This document shows, one piece after another, positions 1-9,031 of a stretch of 64,000 bases of DNA. Origin of the DNA: Limonium bicolor (taxonomy: Eukaryota; Streptophyta; Magnoliopsida; Caryophyllales; Plumbaginaceae); contig CM041779.1 in assembly GCA_023374045.1 (NCBI GenBank), forward strand, positions 147,499,485 through 147,563,484, read 5' to 3'. Numbering within the stretch: the first letter of the stretch is position 1; each line of letters opens with the position of its first letter. The translations under genes and the position numbers were made by a program. The notes under the pieces were generated by a model, which was given only the letters and a program-made list of their open reading frames with translations, did not search any database and was not told the DNA's origin.

Positions 1-404
1 AAGGTGCTGACCCCCTCGGGGGCTCCATATTTTTATTGCAGGATGAGGATCGAAGAGGCGGAGTGGCTCTAGGTCCTAGAGAGTAGTTTACTTTTGAAGT
101 ATTTTGGATGTTAGCCCGGGTTGCGCCTGTGCACCCGTGGCGTATTATATACTTGTTGGTGACGGTTTACAGTGAATTAAACAGTGAAGGATTTATGTAA
201 ATACTCGGTATCATATTGTTATATATGGTTGTTAGTTCTATGCTCGGGAGTCTGATCATCAGACCGGTACGATTGTATTTATTCAGCCTTGTTAGCCACG
301 TGGGTGGTTGACGGCATTGTAGCACCAATCGTTTAGTTACCGTTTAGTTGTTTATTTTCCGCTGCGATTCCAAGTATAGTTATGTGCGTAGTAGGGGTGT
401 TACA
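1..404 (+). mobile_element. T1 5' LTR, terminal 404 bp
   Basis: The stretch matches the end of the LTR at 10225-10615 almost base for base and ends in GGGGTGTTACA directly before a tRNA primer site, so it is the 3' end of the upstream LTR; the rest lies left of the window. By eye the two copies differ by about two substitutions, about six one- or two-base indels, and an extra 11 bp (near 336) in this copy. Low substitution with many homopolymer indels suggests a young insertion read with indel errors. Confidence 0.93.
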
Positions 405-409
405 AAAAG

Positions 410-437
410 TGGTATCAGAGCGAAGTATCGCTCTGAT
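410..437 (+). promoter_or_regulatory. T1 primer-binding site folded into a hairpin
   Basis: TGGTATCAGAGC at 410-421 is complementary to the 3' end of plant initiator-Met tRNA and lies 5 bp after the LTR. Bases 414-423 (ATCAGAGCGA) pair perfectly with 428-437 around the 4-base loop AGTA, so most of the primer site is inside a 10 bp stem. The downstream arm imitates the tRNA 3' end. The leader from here to the gag start at 623 shows nothing else recognisable. Confidence 0.9.
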
Positions 438-622
438 GACTAGAATACCGAGCTTAGGGATATACCGAGTTAGGAAACCTAACTACAGTTACCTAAGTGA
501 ACAGATTTGGAAAGGTTAACCACTAACTAAGTGTGGAGATACCTTATTATCGGGAAGCGTTACAGTCGTTAGACCGATAAGTGTGCAAGCATAATGCTAA
601 TGAGATGTTCGTATAAATTCAG

Positions 623-2109
623 ATGGCAGGTAGACCACGAGGAAGAGGCCGCGGGCGCGGTATTGGAGGTATGGGTGACCAGGGTGAGGATACTACGGCA
701 CAGACCATGGCTGAGGCAGTTGCAGCCGCCGTAGCTCAGCTGGTACCCGACCTAGTTGCTGCTATACAGCAAGGGCGACAGCCTGGAGTTCAGCCACCAC
801 CACCACCGCCACGAGAGACCAATTGGGTCAAGGCGTTGGCTGATCTGAGGCCGCCTTCATTCAGTGGGGAGACCGATCCCCGTAAGCTCGAGGCATACAT
901 CTCCGAGATGGAGACCGCCTTCGAAACCCTAGCACCACCTGAGCAGGTCAAGGTACGACTTGCTGCATATTATCTGAAGGGCTCGGCACAAAACTGGTGG
1001 AAGCTTGTGCGCGAGGGTAGAGTTGCTGATCCGACATTCCAGTGGAGGGAGTACACGGCTCTTCTGCGAGCCAAATACTACCCTATACATGTGCAAGAGG
1101 CCAAGCGCCTGGAGTTGGACAACCTGAGGCAAGGGGATAAGATGACGGTAGATGAGTACTACTCAGCCTTCATCGGACTAATCCACCTGCTACCGGATCT
1201 GGGTTACTCAGACCGGATCCTTGTGAACCGTTTCTACAACGGACTGAACTACCGCCTACGCTACGGCATGGGGCCTACTGGATATACCACCTTGCAGGTA
1301 AAGGGATTACAGTGTAATGTGAATAAGTGTGTACAATGTGATAATGTGATGTGAATTTGTCTAGCGGGGCATAACTGACACCCTAAATATAGGAGTGCTA
1401 TCATGCCGCTGCTATTGTGGAGATCACCGTCCGTCTGAGGGACGAGGAGAGTGCGCTTAAGCGCAAGGCTCAGAACGAGGGCCAAGGCACGCAAGGGCAG
1501 TGGGGAGGGAAGAAGAAGAAATCATACCCCCAGTCCCAGAAAGGACAGCAACAGGGTGGCAAGGGCCAGGCCCAGACCACCACTGCTGATGAGCCTCTGC
1601 AGCTCACCTATGCGTATGCGGCCAAGCCCCTACGTTCTTACCCACCTAAGGGTAATTGTCTAAACCTGTGTGATAAGTTAGAGTGTATGTTAATAAGTGG
1701 TGAAACAAGTATTAATGGTGTATTGTGATAGCAGCGAGCACGGGCTCTGGACCGGAGCGCCACTACTACTGCAAGTGGTGCAACGGCGACCACCCCGGCA
1801 AGGACTGCAAGGGTAATGATGTTCAGTGCCGGTACTGTAAGAAGATGGGTCACCGCGACCATGAGTGCTGGCAGAACCCGAACGGTAGGAACTTCAGGCC
1901 CAAGGGGCAATGGAAGGGTAAGGCCACTGACCACCGTGGCCAGAAAGGGAAAAAAAAAAAAAAAAAAAAAAAACCCCAGAGTAACCACCCCCAGATCAGA
2001 GTTACACGGGTCCCAGAAGGGGAAGGGGTCGGGGTCCAACAAGGCCACCCTGAATGTGGTGGACCGGTCTGAGGCGCCAGGGCCCTCTTCTAGACCAGGT
2101 ACCGCCTAA
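623..2109 (+). CDS. gag: Gag capsid/nucleocapsid, in three exons
   Basis: Structural protein of a Ty3/gypsy element; it would form the cytoplasmic particle that packages the RNA. Exons are 623-1297, 1393-1651 and 1732-2109. The start is the first ATG of a basic Arg/Gly-rich N-terminus (MAGRPRGRGRG). A retrotransposon gag domain lies at about residues 85-190 (NWVKALADLRPPSFSG, then QNWWK). The third exon holds two zinc knuckles: a variant CX2CX3HX4C (CKWC...H...C) and a canonical CX2CX4HX4C (CRYCKKMGHRDHEC). Splicing at 1297/1393 (phase 0) and 1651/1732 (phase 1) restores one frame up to the knuckles. A run of 24 A at 1950-1973 then shifts the frame: one frame stops at 2072, another runs to 2109 with a plausible gag tail. 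In this lineage gag normally continues into protease; here the ALKBH segment follows instead. Confidence 0.85.
1298..1392 (+). other. Probable spliceosomal intron 1 in gag
   Basis: A 95 bp segment begins GTAAAG after exon end CAG and finishes ATATAG. It contains a branch-point-like CTGAC about 20 bp before the acceptor (ataactgacaccc). It has in-frame stops, and its removal joins two gag segments exactly in frame (phase 0). Introns inside gag are unusual for LTR elements. Confidence 0.65.
1652..1731 (+). other. Probable spliceosomal intron 2 in gag
   Basis: An 80 bp segment begins GTAATT and ends GATAG. It carries stops, and removing it joins the Lys/Gln-rich linker to the zinc-knuckle exon in frame. 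A second acceptor three bases on (CAG at 1732-1734) would also keep the frame, giving one residue less. Confidence 0.55.
1950..1973 (+). repeat. A24 homopolymer in gag
   Basis: Twenty-four consecutive A inside the Lys-rich tail of gag. The reading frame changes across it, so its true length decides where gag ends. Homopolymers of this length are often miscounted in assemblies and are also prone to transcriptional slippage. Confidence 0.9.
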
Positions 2110-2254
2110 GTTTTTGAATGTAATAAGTGTCTGCATACCGCATTTCATGCATGTGTGTGAGTAAGTTAAATAAACGCCATTGAGTGAATAAATAAAGTAT
2201 AGTGTGAGATTTACCTAACTAAAGTACTCTAAACTTAAAGAACTTTCAATATAG
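2099..2254 (+). other. Possible intron between gag and ALKBH
   Basis: The gag tail meets GTACCG at 2099, and an AG acceptor (caatatag) lies at 2253-2254, just before the ALKBH-like reading frame. The stretch is stop-rich and resembles introns 1 and 2 in composition (repeated aataagtgt-like words). Joining at these sites does not restore the frame without one more indel, so this is a weak call. Confidence 0.3.
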
Positions 2255-2275
2255 TTATCCATCCCACCCACAAAC

Positions 2276-2977
2276 CCTGAAGAAACCACCATCACATCAC
2301 CGACTTCCCATGGAACAATGTCAGTCATCCACCCAGGTATGTATACTTTAAATGGATACCTGACACCGAGGCACAATCCATATCATCAACGATGCGACGA
2401 GCTTTAGCAAAACCAGGAGGTTTTAACACCCGAATACCCGAACGAGCAGGATGCAATTGAAGATGATGTCATGGGTAAGGACTGGAACCCTTACACCAAG
2501 TCATATCAAGAAGTTCGAGCTGAAGATGGAGCAACAGTATCAAGTATACCAGAGGAGTTCCACGCGGTCCGTTAACCACGCCGTGGGAATTGCTCAGCAA
2601 GTTGAAACGGAATCAATTCCGGGTGTACAAGCGGTCTATGCATTGTAAACTTCTACCAGAAAGGTGGACGGTTGGGTATGCACCAAGACAAGGACGAGTC
2701 ACCCGAGTCTCTAAGTAAGGGAGTGACCCGTGGTGTCTGGTCCATTGGTGATACCGCAGTATTTTGTGATGGCGAGCAGAAGCGTGCTGACTCAGCTCGC
2801 AAAGAAGCTATTGCTAAAATCGGAGATGTATTAATCATGGGTGGGCAATCAAGGATGCTATACCCATGGCATCAGAAAGATCAAACTGAATACCGCACCG
2901 TCGGCGGTGATCAATGCCACACAATGAAACCCGGACGTCTGAATTTGACTTTCAGACAGTTTTTAAGCCTTGTATAA
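2276..2977 (+). pseudogene. Captured AlkB/ALKBH1-like 2-oxoglutarate Fe(II) dioxygenase domain
   Basis: AlkB-family enzymes oxidatively remove methyl groups from nucleic-acid bases using Fe(II) and 2-oxoglutarate. Visible parts in order: HPGMYTLNGYLTP (2330-2368), KPGGF (near 2409), GKDWNPYTKSY (near 2474), a CIVNFYQKGGRLG block (near 2643), the iron motif His-Gln-Asp at 2681-2689 in HQDKDES, GDVLIMGGQSR (near 2824), and the 2-oxoglutarate arginines in RLNLTFR (2936-2956). The distal iron histidine appears as His-Gly-Ile at 2865-2873 but in a neighbouring frame; the frame returns near 2925. At least four more frame breaks lie upstream. No introns interrupt the domain, suggesting capture from spliced RNA. 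The wording of the motifs is closer to plant ALKBH1-type proteins than to bacterial or viral AlkB. It sits inside T1, same strand, between gag and protease. Confidence 0.82.
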
Positions 2978-3193
2978 TTAGTGACAAACCAGTATGTATT
3001 AAGGATGTTTAAGTGTGAATCATGGCGACAGTATAAGCCAATAAATGTGTAAAAGGAGTGTGTTATGAATAAAGTGGAGTTGTTTGAAGCATATAAACCG
3101 TTTGTTACCCAATACTATTAGTTGGCCATGAATTAGGCTGTGCACTCGGAACGGAGGTATACTGAGTGTCTGCAATAAGGCAGAGCCGGCAAG
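2978..3193 (+). other. Non-coding spacer between ALKBH and protease
   Basis: No frame is open and no family motif is visible. It begins just after a possible donor (GTATAA at 2972) and ends near an acceptor-like AAG at 3177-3179, and its composition resembles the gag introns. It may be a fourth intron, but this cannot be shown from the sequence. Confidence 0.3.
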
Positions 3194-3560
3194 AGCGGCA
3201 CAATCCTCACCGTACCTTTCAGTGAATGGCGTGGGATGCATCGATCTTGTTCGACTCTGGAGCCTCACATACATTCATTTCGCTATCATTTGCGAAGAGG
3301 CTGGGTTAGATGGTGAAGAGATGCCAGACTTCGTGGTCACTCTCCCGTCGAAAGAGCATCAGATGTACCCGCTACTACCGAGATGCTGTTGTTCGAATCT
3401 GGAGGGGTTTCCGATCGACTTGATAGAGTTCGACGGACTAGGCTTTGATGTAATGTCGGGATGAACTGGTTGGAGCGGCACAAGGGGCAGAATCCTGTGT
3501 GCCGAGCATCGACTGCTTTCTTCGAGTCCATCTGGGGTACCATACTTACCGCCAGAGGCC
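3194..3560 (+). pseudogene. pro: Aspartic protease domain, frameshifted
   Basis: Retroviral-type aspartic protease that would cleave the Gag-Pol polyprotein. The active-site block reads ILFDSGASHTFIS, with DSG(A) at 3253-3264, preceded by a TVPFSVNG strand and followed by SFAKRLGL and MPDFVVTLPS. The later conserved GMNWLERH block lies near 3459. At least two single-base frame changes separate these blocks, one just before the active site and one near 3345. Residues beyond about 3560 up to the reverse transcriptase are linker. Confidence 0.75.
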
Positions 3561-3679
3561 CAGGGAGCCTTCGACTCAGATCATCACCGCCATGGCTATG
3601 TATCGTGAGTTACGACGAGGGAGTGATGTATACCTCTGCTATGTCCAGACAGGAGAGACCTGAGTTTAGCCAGATGTGC

Positions 3680-4345
3680 CGGTGTCGGAGTTTCCTGATG
3701 TATTTCCTAAGGAACTGCCGGGCATGCCGCCGCACGAGAGGTTGAGTTCGAGATTGATTTAGTTCCGGGCACCGGACCCATTGCGAAAGCACCTTACCAT
3801 GGCTCCAGCAGAAATGACAGAGCTCAAAGAGCAGCTGAGAGACCTACTCGACAAGGGCTTATCCGCCCTAGTGTGTCACCATGGGGAGCGCCGGTCCTCT
3901 TCGTGAAGAAGAAGGACGGTAGCCTCCGCCTATGTATTGATTATCGGGAGCTGAATGCTGTGACGGTGAAGAACCGTTACCCCTTACCACGCATCGACGA
4001 TCTATTTGATCAGCTTAGGGAGCATCAGTGTTCTCCAAGATAGACCTACGTTCCGGATATCACCAGATTGCCATCCGTGACAGTGACATCGAAAAGACGC
4101 TTTCAGAACTAGGTATGGGCACTATGAGTTCACGTTATGCCGTTTGGCTTATCAAATGCACCAGCAAAGTTCATGGACTTAATGAACCGTTTGTTCCAAG
4201 ATCATTGGACAAATCAGTGGTAGTCTTCATCGATGACATTCTTTGTGTATTCTAAATCGAAGGTGAGCACGAAAGCCACTGAGAGATGTGTTACAAACTT
4301 TGAGGAGAAATCAGTTTATGCTAAATTTTCTAAGTGTGAATTTGG
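3680..4345 (+). pseudogene. Reverse transcriptase fingers and palm, frameshifted
   Basis: N-terminal two thirds of a Ty3/gypsy reverse transcriptase. Blocks in order: [64 protein letters not shown] (near 3930), [14 protein letters not shown] (near 4029, first catalytic Asp), and FIDDIL at 4226-4243 (catalytic Asp pair). The blocks are in different frames because of at least five one-base indels (near 3740, 3798, 3861, 4024 and 4105). All catalytic aspartates are encoded. The thumb continues in the open frame from 4346. Confidence 0.8.
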
Positions 4346-6484
4346 TTGAACCAAGTATCATTCCTTGGACATGTGATATCTGAGGCCGGGATCGCTGTTG
4401 ATCCGGCAAAGATAGATGCAGTGCGCACCTGGCCTAGGCCGAAGACAGTTACCGATATCAGGAGCTTCCTCGGTCTGGCAGGTTACTATAGGAGATTTGT
4501 GAAGGACTTCTCCAGTGTCTCGAAGCCGATGACTTCCTTGATGAAGAAGGATGCACCATTCGAGTGGACAGTCGACTGTGAGAGGGCTTTCGCGAGTCTC
4601 AAGGATGCTCTGACATCTGCACCGGTTCTGACATTACCAGACGGTCCAGATGGTTTTGAGGTCTATTGCGACGCATCAGGCAGGGGTATGGGTTGTGTGT
4701 TGATGCAACACGGGAAGGTCGTGGCTTACGCCTCCCGACAGCTGAAGAAGCATGAGGAGAACTACCCTACCCACGACTTAGAGTTGGGGGCCATTGTCTT
4801 CGCACTGAAGATATGGCGACATCATTTGTATGGGGTAAGTGTGACGATTTATTCTGACCACAAGAGTTTAAAGTACTTGTTCACTCAGAAGGAGTTGAAC
4901 ATGAGGCAAAGAAGGTGGGTTGAATTCCTGAATGATTACGACATCAATTTACAGTACAAAGAGGGTAAGGCAAATGTGGTAGCTGACGCATTGAGTCGCC
5001 GAGCACACTCTCTCCATTCGCTAGTCTCTCATACTGGCTTGGTTGAAGAGGTGCGGAGTGCTCAGATGACGGATCAGTATATGATGGAGATCAGACAGAA
5101 GCTTACTGATGGCACATTCGAGGGTCAGAAGTACGACTTCAGACTCCACGATGATGACCTGATTAGGCTTAATGGCAGATTGTGTATACCCAGGAGTAGC
5201 GCTGAGCTGAAGGAGCGCATATTGAGTGAATCCCATTGTTCTACTACTTCGATTCACCCCGGAGCTTCAAAGATGTATAAAGGTATGAAAAGATACTTCT
5301 GGTGGGCTGGAATGAAAAAGGATGTAAATGACTATGTGTTGAGGTGTCTCACTTGTCAGAAGGTCAAGTTTGAGCACCGACGGCCTGGTGGTATGGTGCA
5401 GCCAATGCCAGTGCCGGAGTGGAAGTTCCATGACATATCTATGGACTTCGTAGTAGGGCTTCCGCCTACAAGGGGAGGTCTGAATATGATTTGGGTGGTA
5501 GTTGACCGACTGACCAAGGTGTCTCGATTCATTCCGATGAAGGACACCTGGAAAGTGGCAAGATTAGCAGAATTGTTCGATAAAGAGATTGTTAGACATC
5601 ATGGTGTACCAAAGACGATAGTATCTGACAGAGATACCAGATTCCTATCCAGATATTGGAAGTCTACACGAGAGGCACTTGGTACTGAACTGAAATTGAG
5701 CACGGCGTTTCACCCACAGACCGATGGTCAGAGTGAGCGCACCATACAGACACTTGAGGATATGCTACGTGCATGTGCACTTGACTTTCAGACCAGCTGG
5801 ATTGATAAGTTACATCTGATCGAATTTAGCTACAACAACAGTTATCATGCATCGATCAAGATGTCTCCCTTCCAGGCATTGTACGGTAGACCATGCCGCA
5901 CGCCATTATGCTGGGATGAGTCGAGTGAGACGGTCATTATAGGACCAGAGTATCTTGAGCAAGTTCAGGCAGAAGTTCGCCAGATCAGGGCTAATATGAA
6001 AGCAGCTCAGGATAGACAAAAGTCGTACGCAGATGTGCGCCGACGTGACCTGGAGTTCGCCGTGGGCGATCAGGTATTTTTGAGAGTATCCCCCATGAAG
6101 GGAGTGTTTCGTTTTGGCCAGAAAGGCAAGTTGAGCCCAAAATATGTGGGACCTTATGTTGTGACGGAGCGGATCGGCCCGGTAGCTTATAGACTTGATT
6201 TACCCGCCGAGCTGGGCAAGGTACATGATGTATTTCATGTGTCCCAGTTGAAGAAGTATATGTCTCATCCGTCTCATGTGCTTCAGCCTGAAAGGCTAAC
6301 TTTAGAGCCGACCATGCGATCAGTGGAGACTCCGGTACGGATTCTGGACACTAAGACTCGAGACACTCGCCATAAGTCTGTGAGACTGGTGAAGGTTCTC
6401 TGGTCTAACCAGGACGTTGAGGAGGCCACTTGGGAGCTGGAAGATAAGATGAAGGCGAAGTACCCGTCGTTGTTTACTTCTTAG
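4346..6484 (+). CDS. pol: Pol C-terminal region: RT thumb, RNase H, integrase, chromodomain
   Basis: An open frame of 712 codons that continues the reverse transcriptase; the first Met is internal, not a true start. Residues 1-95 are RT thumb/connection ([12 protein letters not shown]). RNase H spans about 100-225, with acidic residues in YCDASG, HDLELGA, YSDHKSL and VVADALSRR; it degrades the RNA of the hybrid. An HHCC zinc finger follows (SIHPG, CLTCQ, about 295-345). The integrase core has Asp in MDFVVG (about 364), Asp in SDRDTRF (about 428), and Glu in QSERT 36 residues later (D-35-E). A GPY/F module (SPKYVGPY) is near 605. Residues about 660-710 form a chromodomain ([28 protein letters not shown]) that in chromoviruses directs insertion to particular chromatin. 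The chromodomain form and the long LTR fit the Tekay/Del clade. No internal stops or shifts are seen. Confidence 0.93.
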   Translation: MNQVSFLGHVISEAGIAVDPAKIDAVRTWPRPKTVTDIRSFLGLAGYYRRFVKDFSSVSKPMTSLMKKDAPFEWTVDCERAFASLKDALTSAPVLTLPDGPDGFEVYCDASGRGMGCVLMQHGKVVAYASRQLKKHEENYPTHDLELGAIVFALKIWRHHLYGVSVTIYSDHKSLKYLFTQKELNMRQRRWVEFLNDYDINLQYKEGKANVVADALSRRAHSLHSLVSHTGLVEEVRSAQMTDQYMMEIRQKLTDGTFEGQKYDFRLHDDDLIRLNGRLCIPRSSAELKERILSESHCSTTSIHPGASKMYKGMKRYFWWAGMKKDVNDYVLRCLTCQKVKFEHRRPGGMVQPMPVPEWKFHDISMDFVVGLPPTRGGLNMIWVVVDRLTKVSRFIPMKDTWKVARLAELFDKEIVRHHGVPKTIVSDRDTRFLSRYWKSTREALGTELKLSTAFHPQTDGQSERTIQTLEDMLRACALDFQTSWIDKLHLIEFSYNNSYHASIKMSPFQALYGRPCRTPLCWDESSETVIIGPEYLEQVQAEVRQIRANMKAAQDRQKSYADVRRRDLEFAVGDQVFLRVSPMKGVFRFGQKGKLSPKYVGPYVVTERIGPVAYRLDLPAELGKVHDVFHVSQLKKYMSHPSHVLQPERLTLEPTMRSVETPVRILDTKTRDTRHKSVRLVKVLWSNQDVEEATWELEDKMKAKYPSLFTS

Positions 6485-6617
6485 TATTTGTATGTATAGG
6501 GTACGGGGCGTACCCCTATTTAAGGGGGGAGAGCCGTTTCGGTTATGTATATGACATGTATTTGAATACATTGTCTGTGTTGTATTGTCATGTTGTATTG
6601 TCATGTTGTTAATGTTA

Positions 6618-6690
6618 CAGACCGCTGAGTCTGAATGATGTTGTGATGTTTTGTTGTTTGGACCACGTGTCCGTATGATGTAAGATGTTG
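6618..6690 (+). repeat. Two GGACC...GTCC hairpin units in the 3' untranslated region
   Basis: AGACCGCTGAGTCT and GGACCACGTGTCC lie about 40 bp apart, each a short inverted repeat followed by (A)ATGATG or TATGATG. Longer arrays of the same design occur at the same place, just before the polypurine tract, in C and E. Confidence 0.6.
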
Positions 6691-6759
6691 TTAATGTGAT
6701 ATAGAAGTGTTGTTAATATGTGTTCTCATGTTCTAATGTTTAATGTTAAGTGGAAGTAT

Positions 6760-6795
6760 GAACTTTGGGGACAAAGTTCTTTTAAGGGGGGTAGA
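6760..6795 (+). promoter_or_regulatory. T1 polypurine tract with upstream hairpin
   Basis: AAGGGGGGTAGA (6784-6795) sits against the 3' LTR and would prime plus-strand DNA. Directly upstream, GAACTTTG (6760-6767) pairs with CAAAGTTC (6772-6779) around the loop GGGA. The same hairpin with altered but still paired bases precedes the tract in B, C and E. Confidence 0.85.
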
Positions 6796-7064
6796 TTGAA
6801 ATACCCCAAACCTAGTTATGTTGTTTAAACACCTAAATAGGGTGTAACAAGACTAAAAGAGTCTTAGAAACCTTACTAAACAAATTTAAACAAAAGGAAA
6901 CACAAATGTGCTTTAAAGTCAATAAGAGCTAAAATGTGCTTTAAGCTTGGGATAAACTTGAGTAAGGCCTAATGAGCTTACCAAGACTTCATTTATATAC
7001 TAATGAACTTATTAAACCAATTACCAAAGAAAACCAAGCTTGAAAACAAGTTAAAACACAAAAT

Positions 7065-7088
7065 GTGCTTTAAGAAGTCTTAAAGCAC
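7065..7088 (+). repeat. U3 palindrome
   Basis: GTGCTTTAAG and CTTAAAGCAC form a perfect 10 bp inverted repeat around AAGT, about 270 bp into the LTR. The same palindrome sits at the matching place in A (13122-13145), E (31282-31304) and C (43507-43530, 52906-52929, 62276-62299). Confidence 0.8.
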
Positions 7089-7424
7089 GTTTTTGAAAAA
7101 TTGTCTTGTAAATGAGTTTTGAATGGCTAAATGTCCATCATTACTCTTAAATATATATGTGTACTATATAGTATCACATTTGGGTGGCTATATTAGTGGG
7201 AAATCAAAAATTTCACTTCTATGTGCCTTGTATAGGTGAATAGTACTTTTTATAAGCTAATTTGTAACATATGTTGTATAGTAATTAAATTGACAAACAA
7301 AGACTATATTACCCTCATTATACTTAGGGGGCCGGTTTTCTAAGGTTGGTGACTCACCACTACTCTCTTAGTAGGTATTAAGTAAGATAAGATAAGTAAA
7401 TACGCTACTTTTTTACTTTAACAC

Positions 7425-7432
7425 ATAAATAT
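7425..7432 (+). promoter_or_regulatory. Probable TATA box of T1 LTR
   Basis: ATAAATAT lies just upstream of a pyrimidine-rich stretch (tctcatttcctttcc), a common arrangement for plant start sites. The same word with the same surroundings appears on the - strand in the C LTRs (43186-43193, 52562-52569, 61933-61940). No start site can be proved from sequence. Confidence 0.45.
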
Positions 7433-9031
7433 CTCTAAAAGCAAATTCTATCTTCATTCTCTCATTTCCTTTCCTTGCTCACACGGTTTCCCACTCTCTT
7501 CTCCCTTCTCTCTTTGTTCTCTCACGATAAACCACTACCACCATTGAAACACAAGCTTTGACCACTTGTTAAACCTAGCTCACTGTCCAAATCAAAAACA
7601 TACCACCAATCTCTTCCTCTCATCAAGCTCTTCATTCCTATCTTCTCAAAACTCCAAGAGCTCCATTTCGGTGCCAAGGTGTTCCACCATTGAAGGAGCT
7701 TGAGCTTATATTTTGACATATTATTACTCTCCTTTGCTTCTAGGTAAGGAATCTCAAACAAAAATCAAGTTTCCTCCTCCTTGTTTTTGTCATGTCCGAA
7801 AATACACATTGGTATGGCTCATTGTGTGACTTTGTTCTAGCTTCATTTTCTACTCTTCATGGACTAGGTGGAGTCCTCTCTTGTTTTATATCCAAACTCT
7901 CTTCAAAGACAAGGTAAAACAACTACATTAATGTTTTTGAAACAATGTCAAATTAGGGTTTACAATGAGATGAAGCCTATAGCTTAAATACTCATTATAG
8001 TTTGTATATTGTTTTAGAACTTGTCAAGGAATCAAGTACTCTATTGGTTTCTAAAGGAAACAAGAAAGAAGTGATTTTGCAAAAGAGGTAAATCTACTAA
8101 CCTAATGCTATTTTAATGCCTTAGGAGAAATGAGCTTATAATGCTTATTAAAACTATCTAAAGAGCCAATGGGGAATGACTTAGTGAAGTGTTCTTAAGA
8201 GACTAGTAAAGGGCATATGTGTATGTTGAGTGTATTTGCAGGTTAAAGGCATATATATTGTGGAAATCAGTGTTTATGATTTAAGCACTTAAGGGCCTAA
8301 GAGCCATGCATTTTAAGGGCCTAAGTGCCATGCAATTTAAGTTATGCACTATATTGTGATGTAGTGTAAATTTGGTGAAATTGTGTATGAGAGTGTTCTT
8401 GGTGATTTTGGGTGTTCTTGTGTGTTTAAAGGAGAAGGTAAAGTGTTTAGGCATGGTAATGTTCTAGGGGAACCCATGTCAAATCTAGGTAGGAAGTAGA
8501 AGTTCTAAGTGGTTACATAAGTTTGGTGAGTTAGAAAGTGTAGGAAATGAATAAGGAGTTCAAGATGTTTTAAAGGAATTATGATGAACTAGGAAGTACT
8601 CTAGAGTGTAATAGGGACTTAGGCATGGTCTTGAGATTTTAGTATGTACCAAAGCCGTTTTGGACTTAGGTAAAGACTTAGGCAAACTTTGGTAAACTAA
8701 GGAGAATGTAGGAACTTGAGAAAGGATTTGAAGTATGATATAAGGAGATAGTTGTGAGAGATGATGCTTGGAGATGATGTTTTAAACAAGGAGAAAGCAT
8801 TTTGGGATAGTAGTTACCATAGGTGAGAAACACCATCTAGGAACCTAGTATAAAATAACATAAGTGTTAAGGAATTTTTACAAGGAAATAAGTAATGTTT
8901 TAAGGAATTAGAAAATGAGTTTCATGGATGTTGTATGTGGATGTAAGGTTACCAAATGTTGCTAGGAAGCCTTAAGAGGCCTTAGGAGAAGTTTGGTGAA
9001 GAATTGGCAAGTTTAGGTAAGTTTAGTAGGC

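Noticed and set aside
2276..2977. ALKBH region as a piece of an integrated plant virus
   Set aside because: No replicase, coat or movement gene is nearby, it lies inside an LTR element, and the motif wording fits plant ALKBH1-type proteins better; a profile comparison would settle it.
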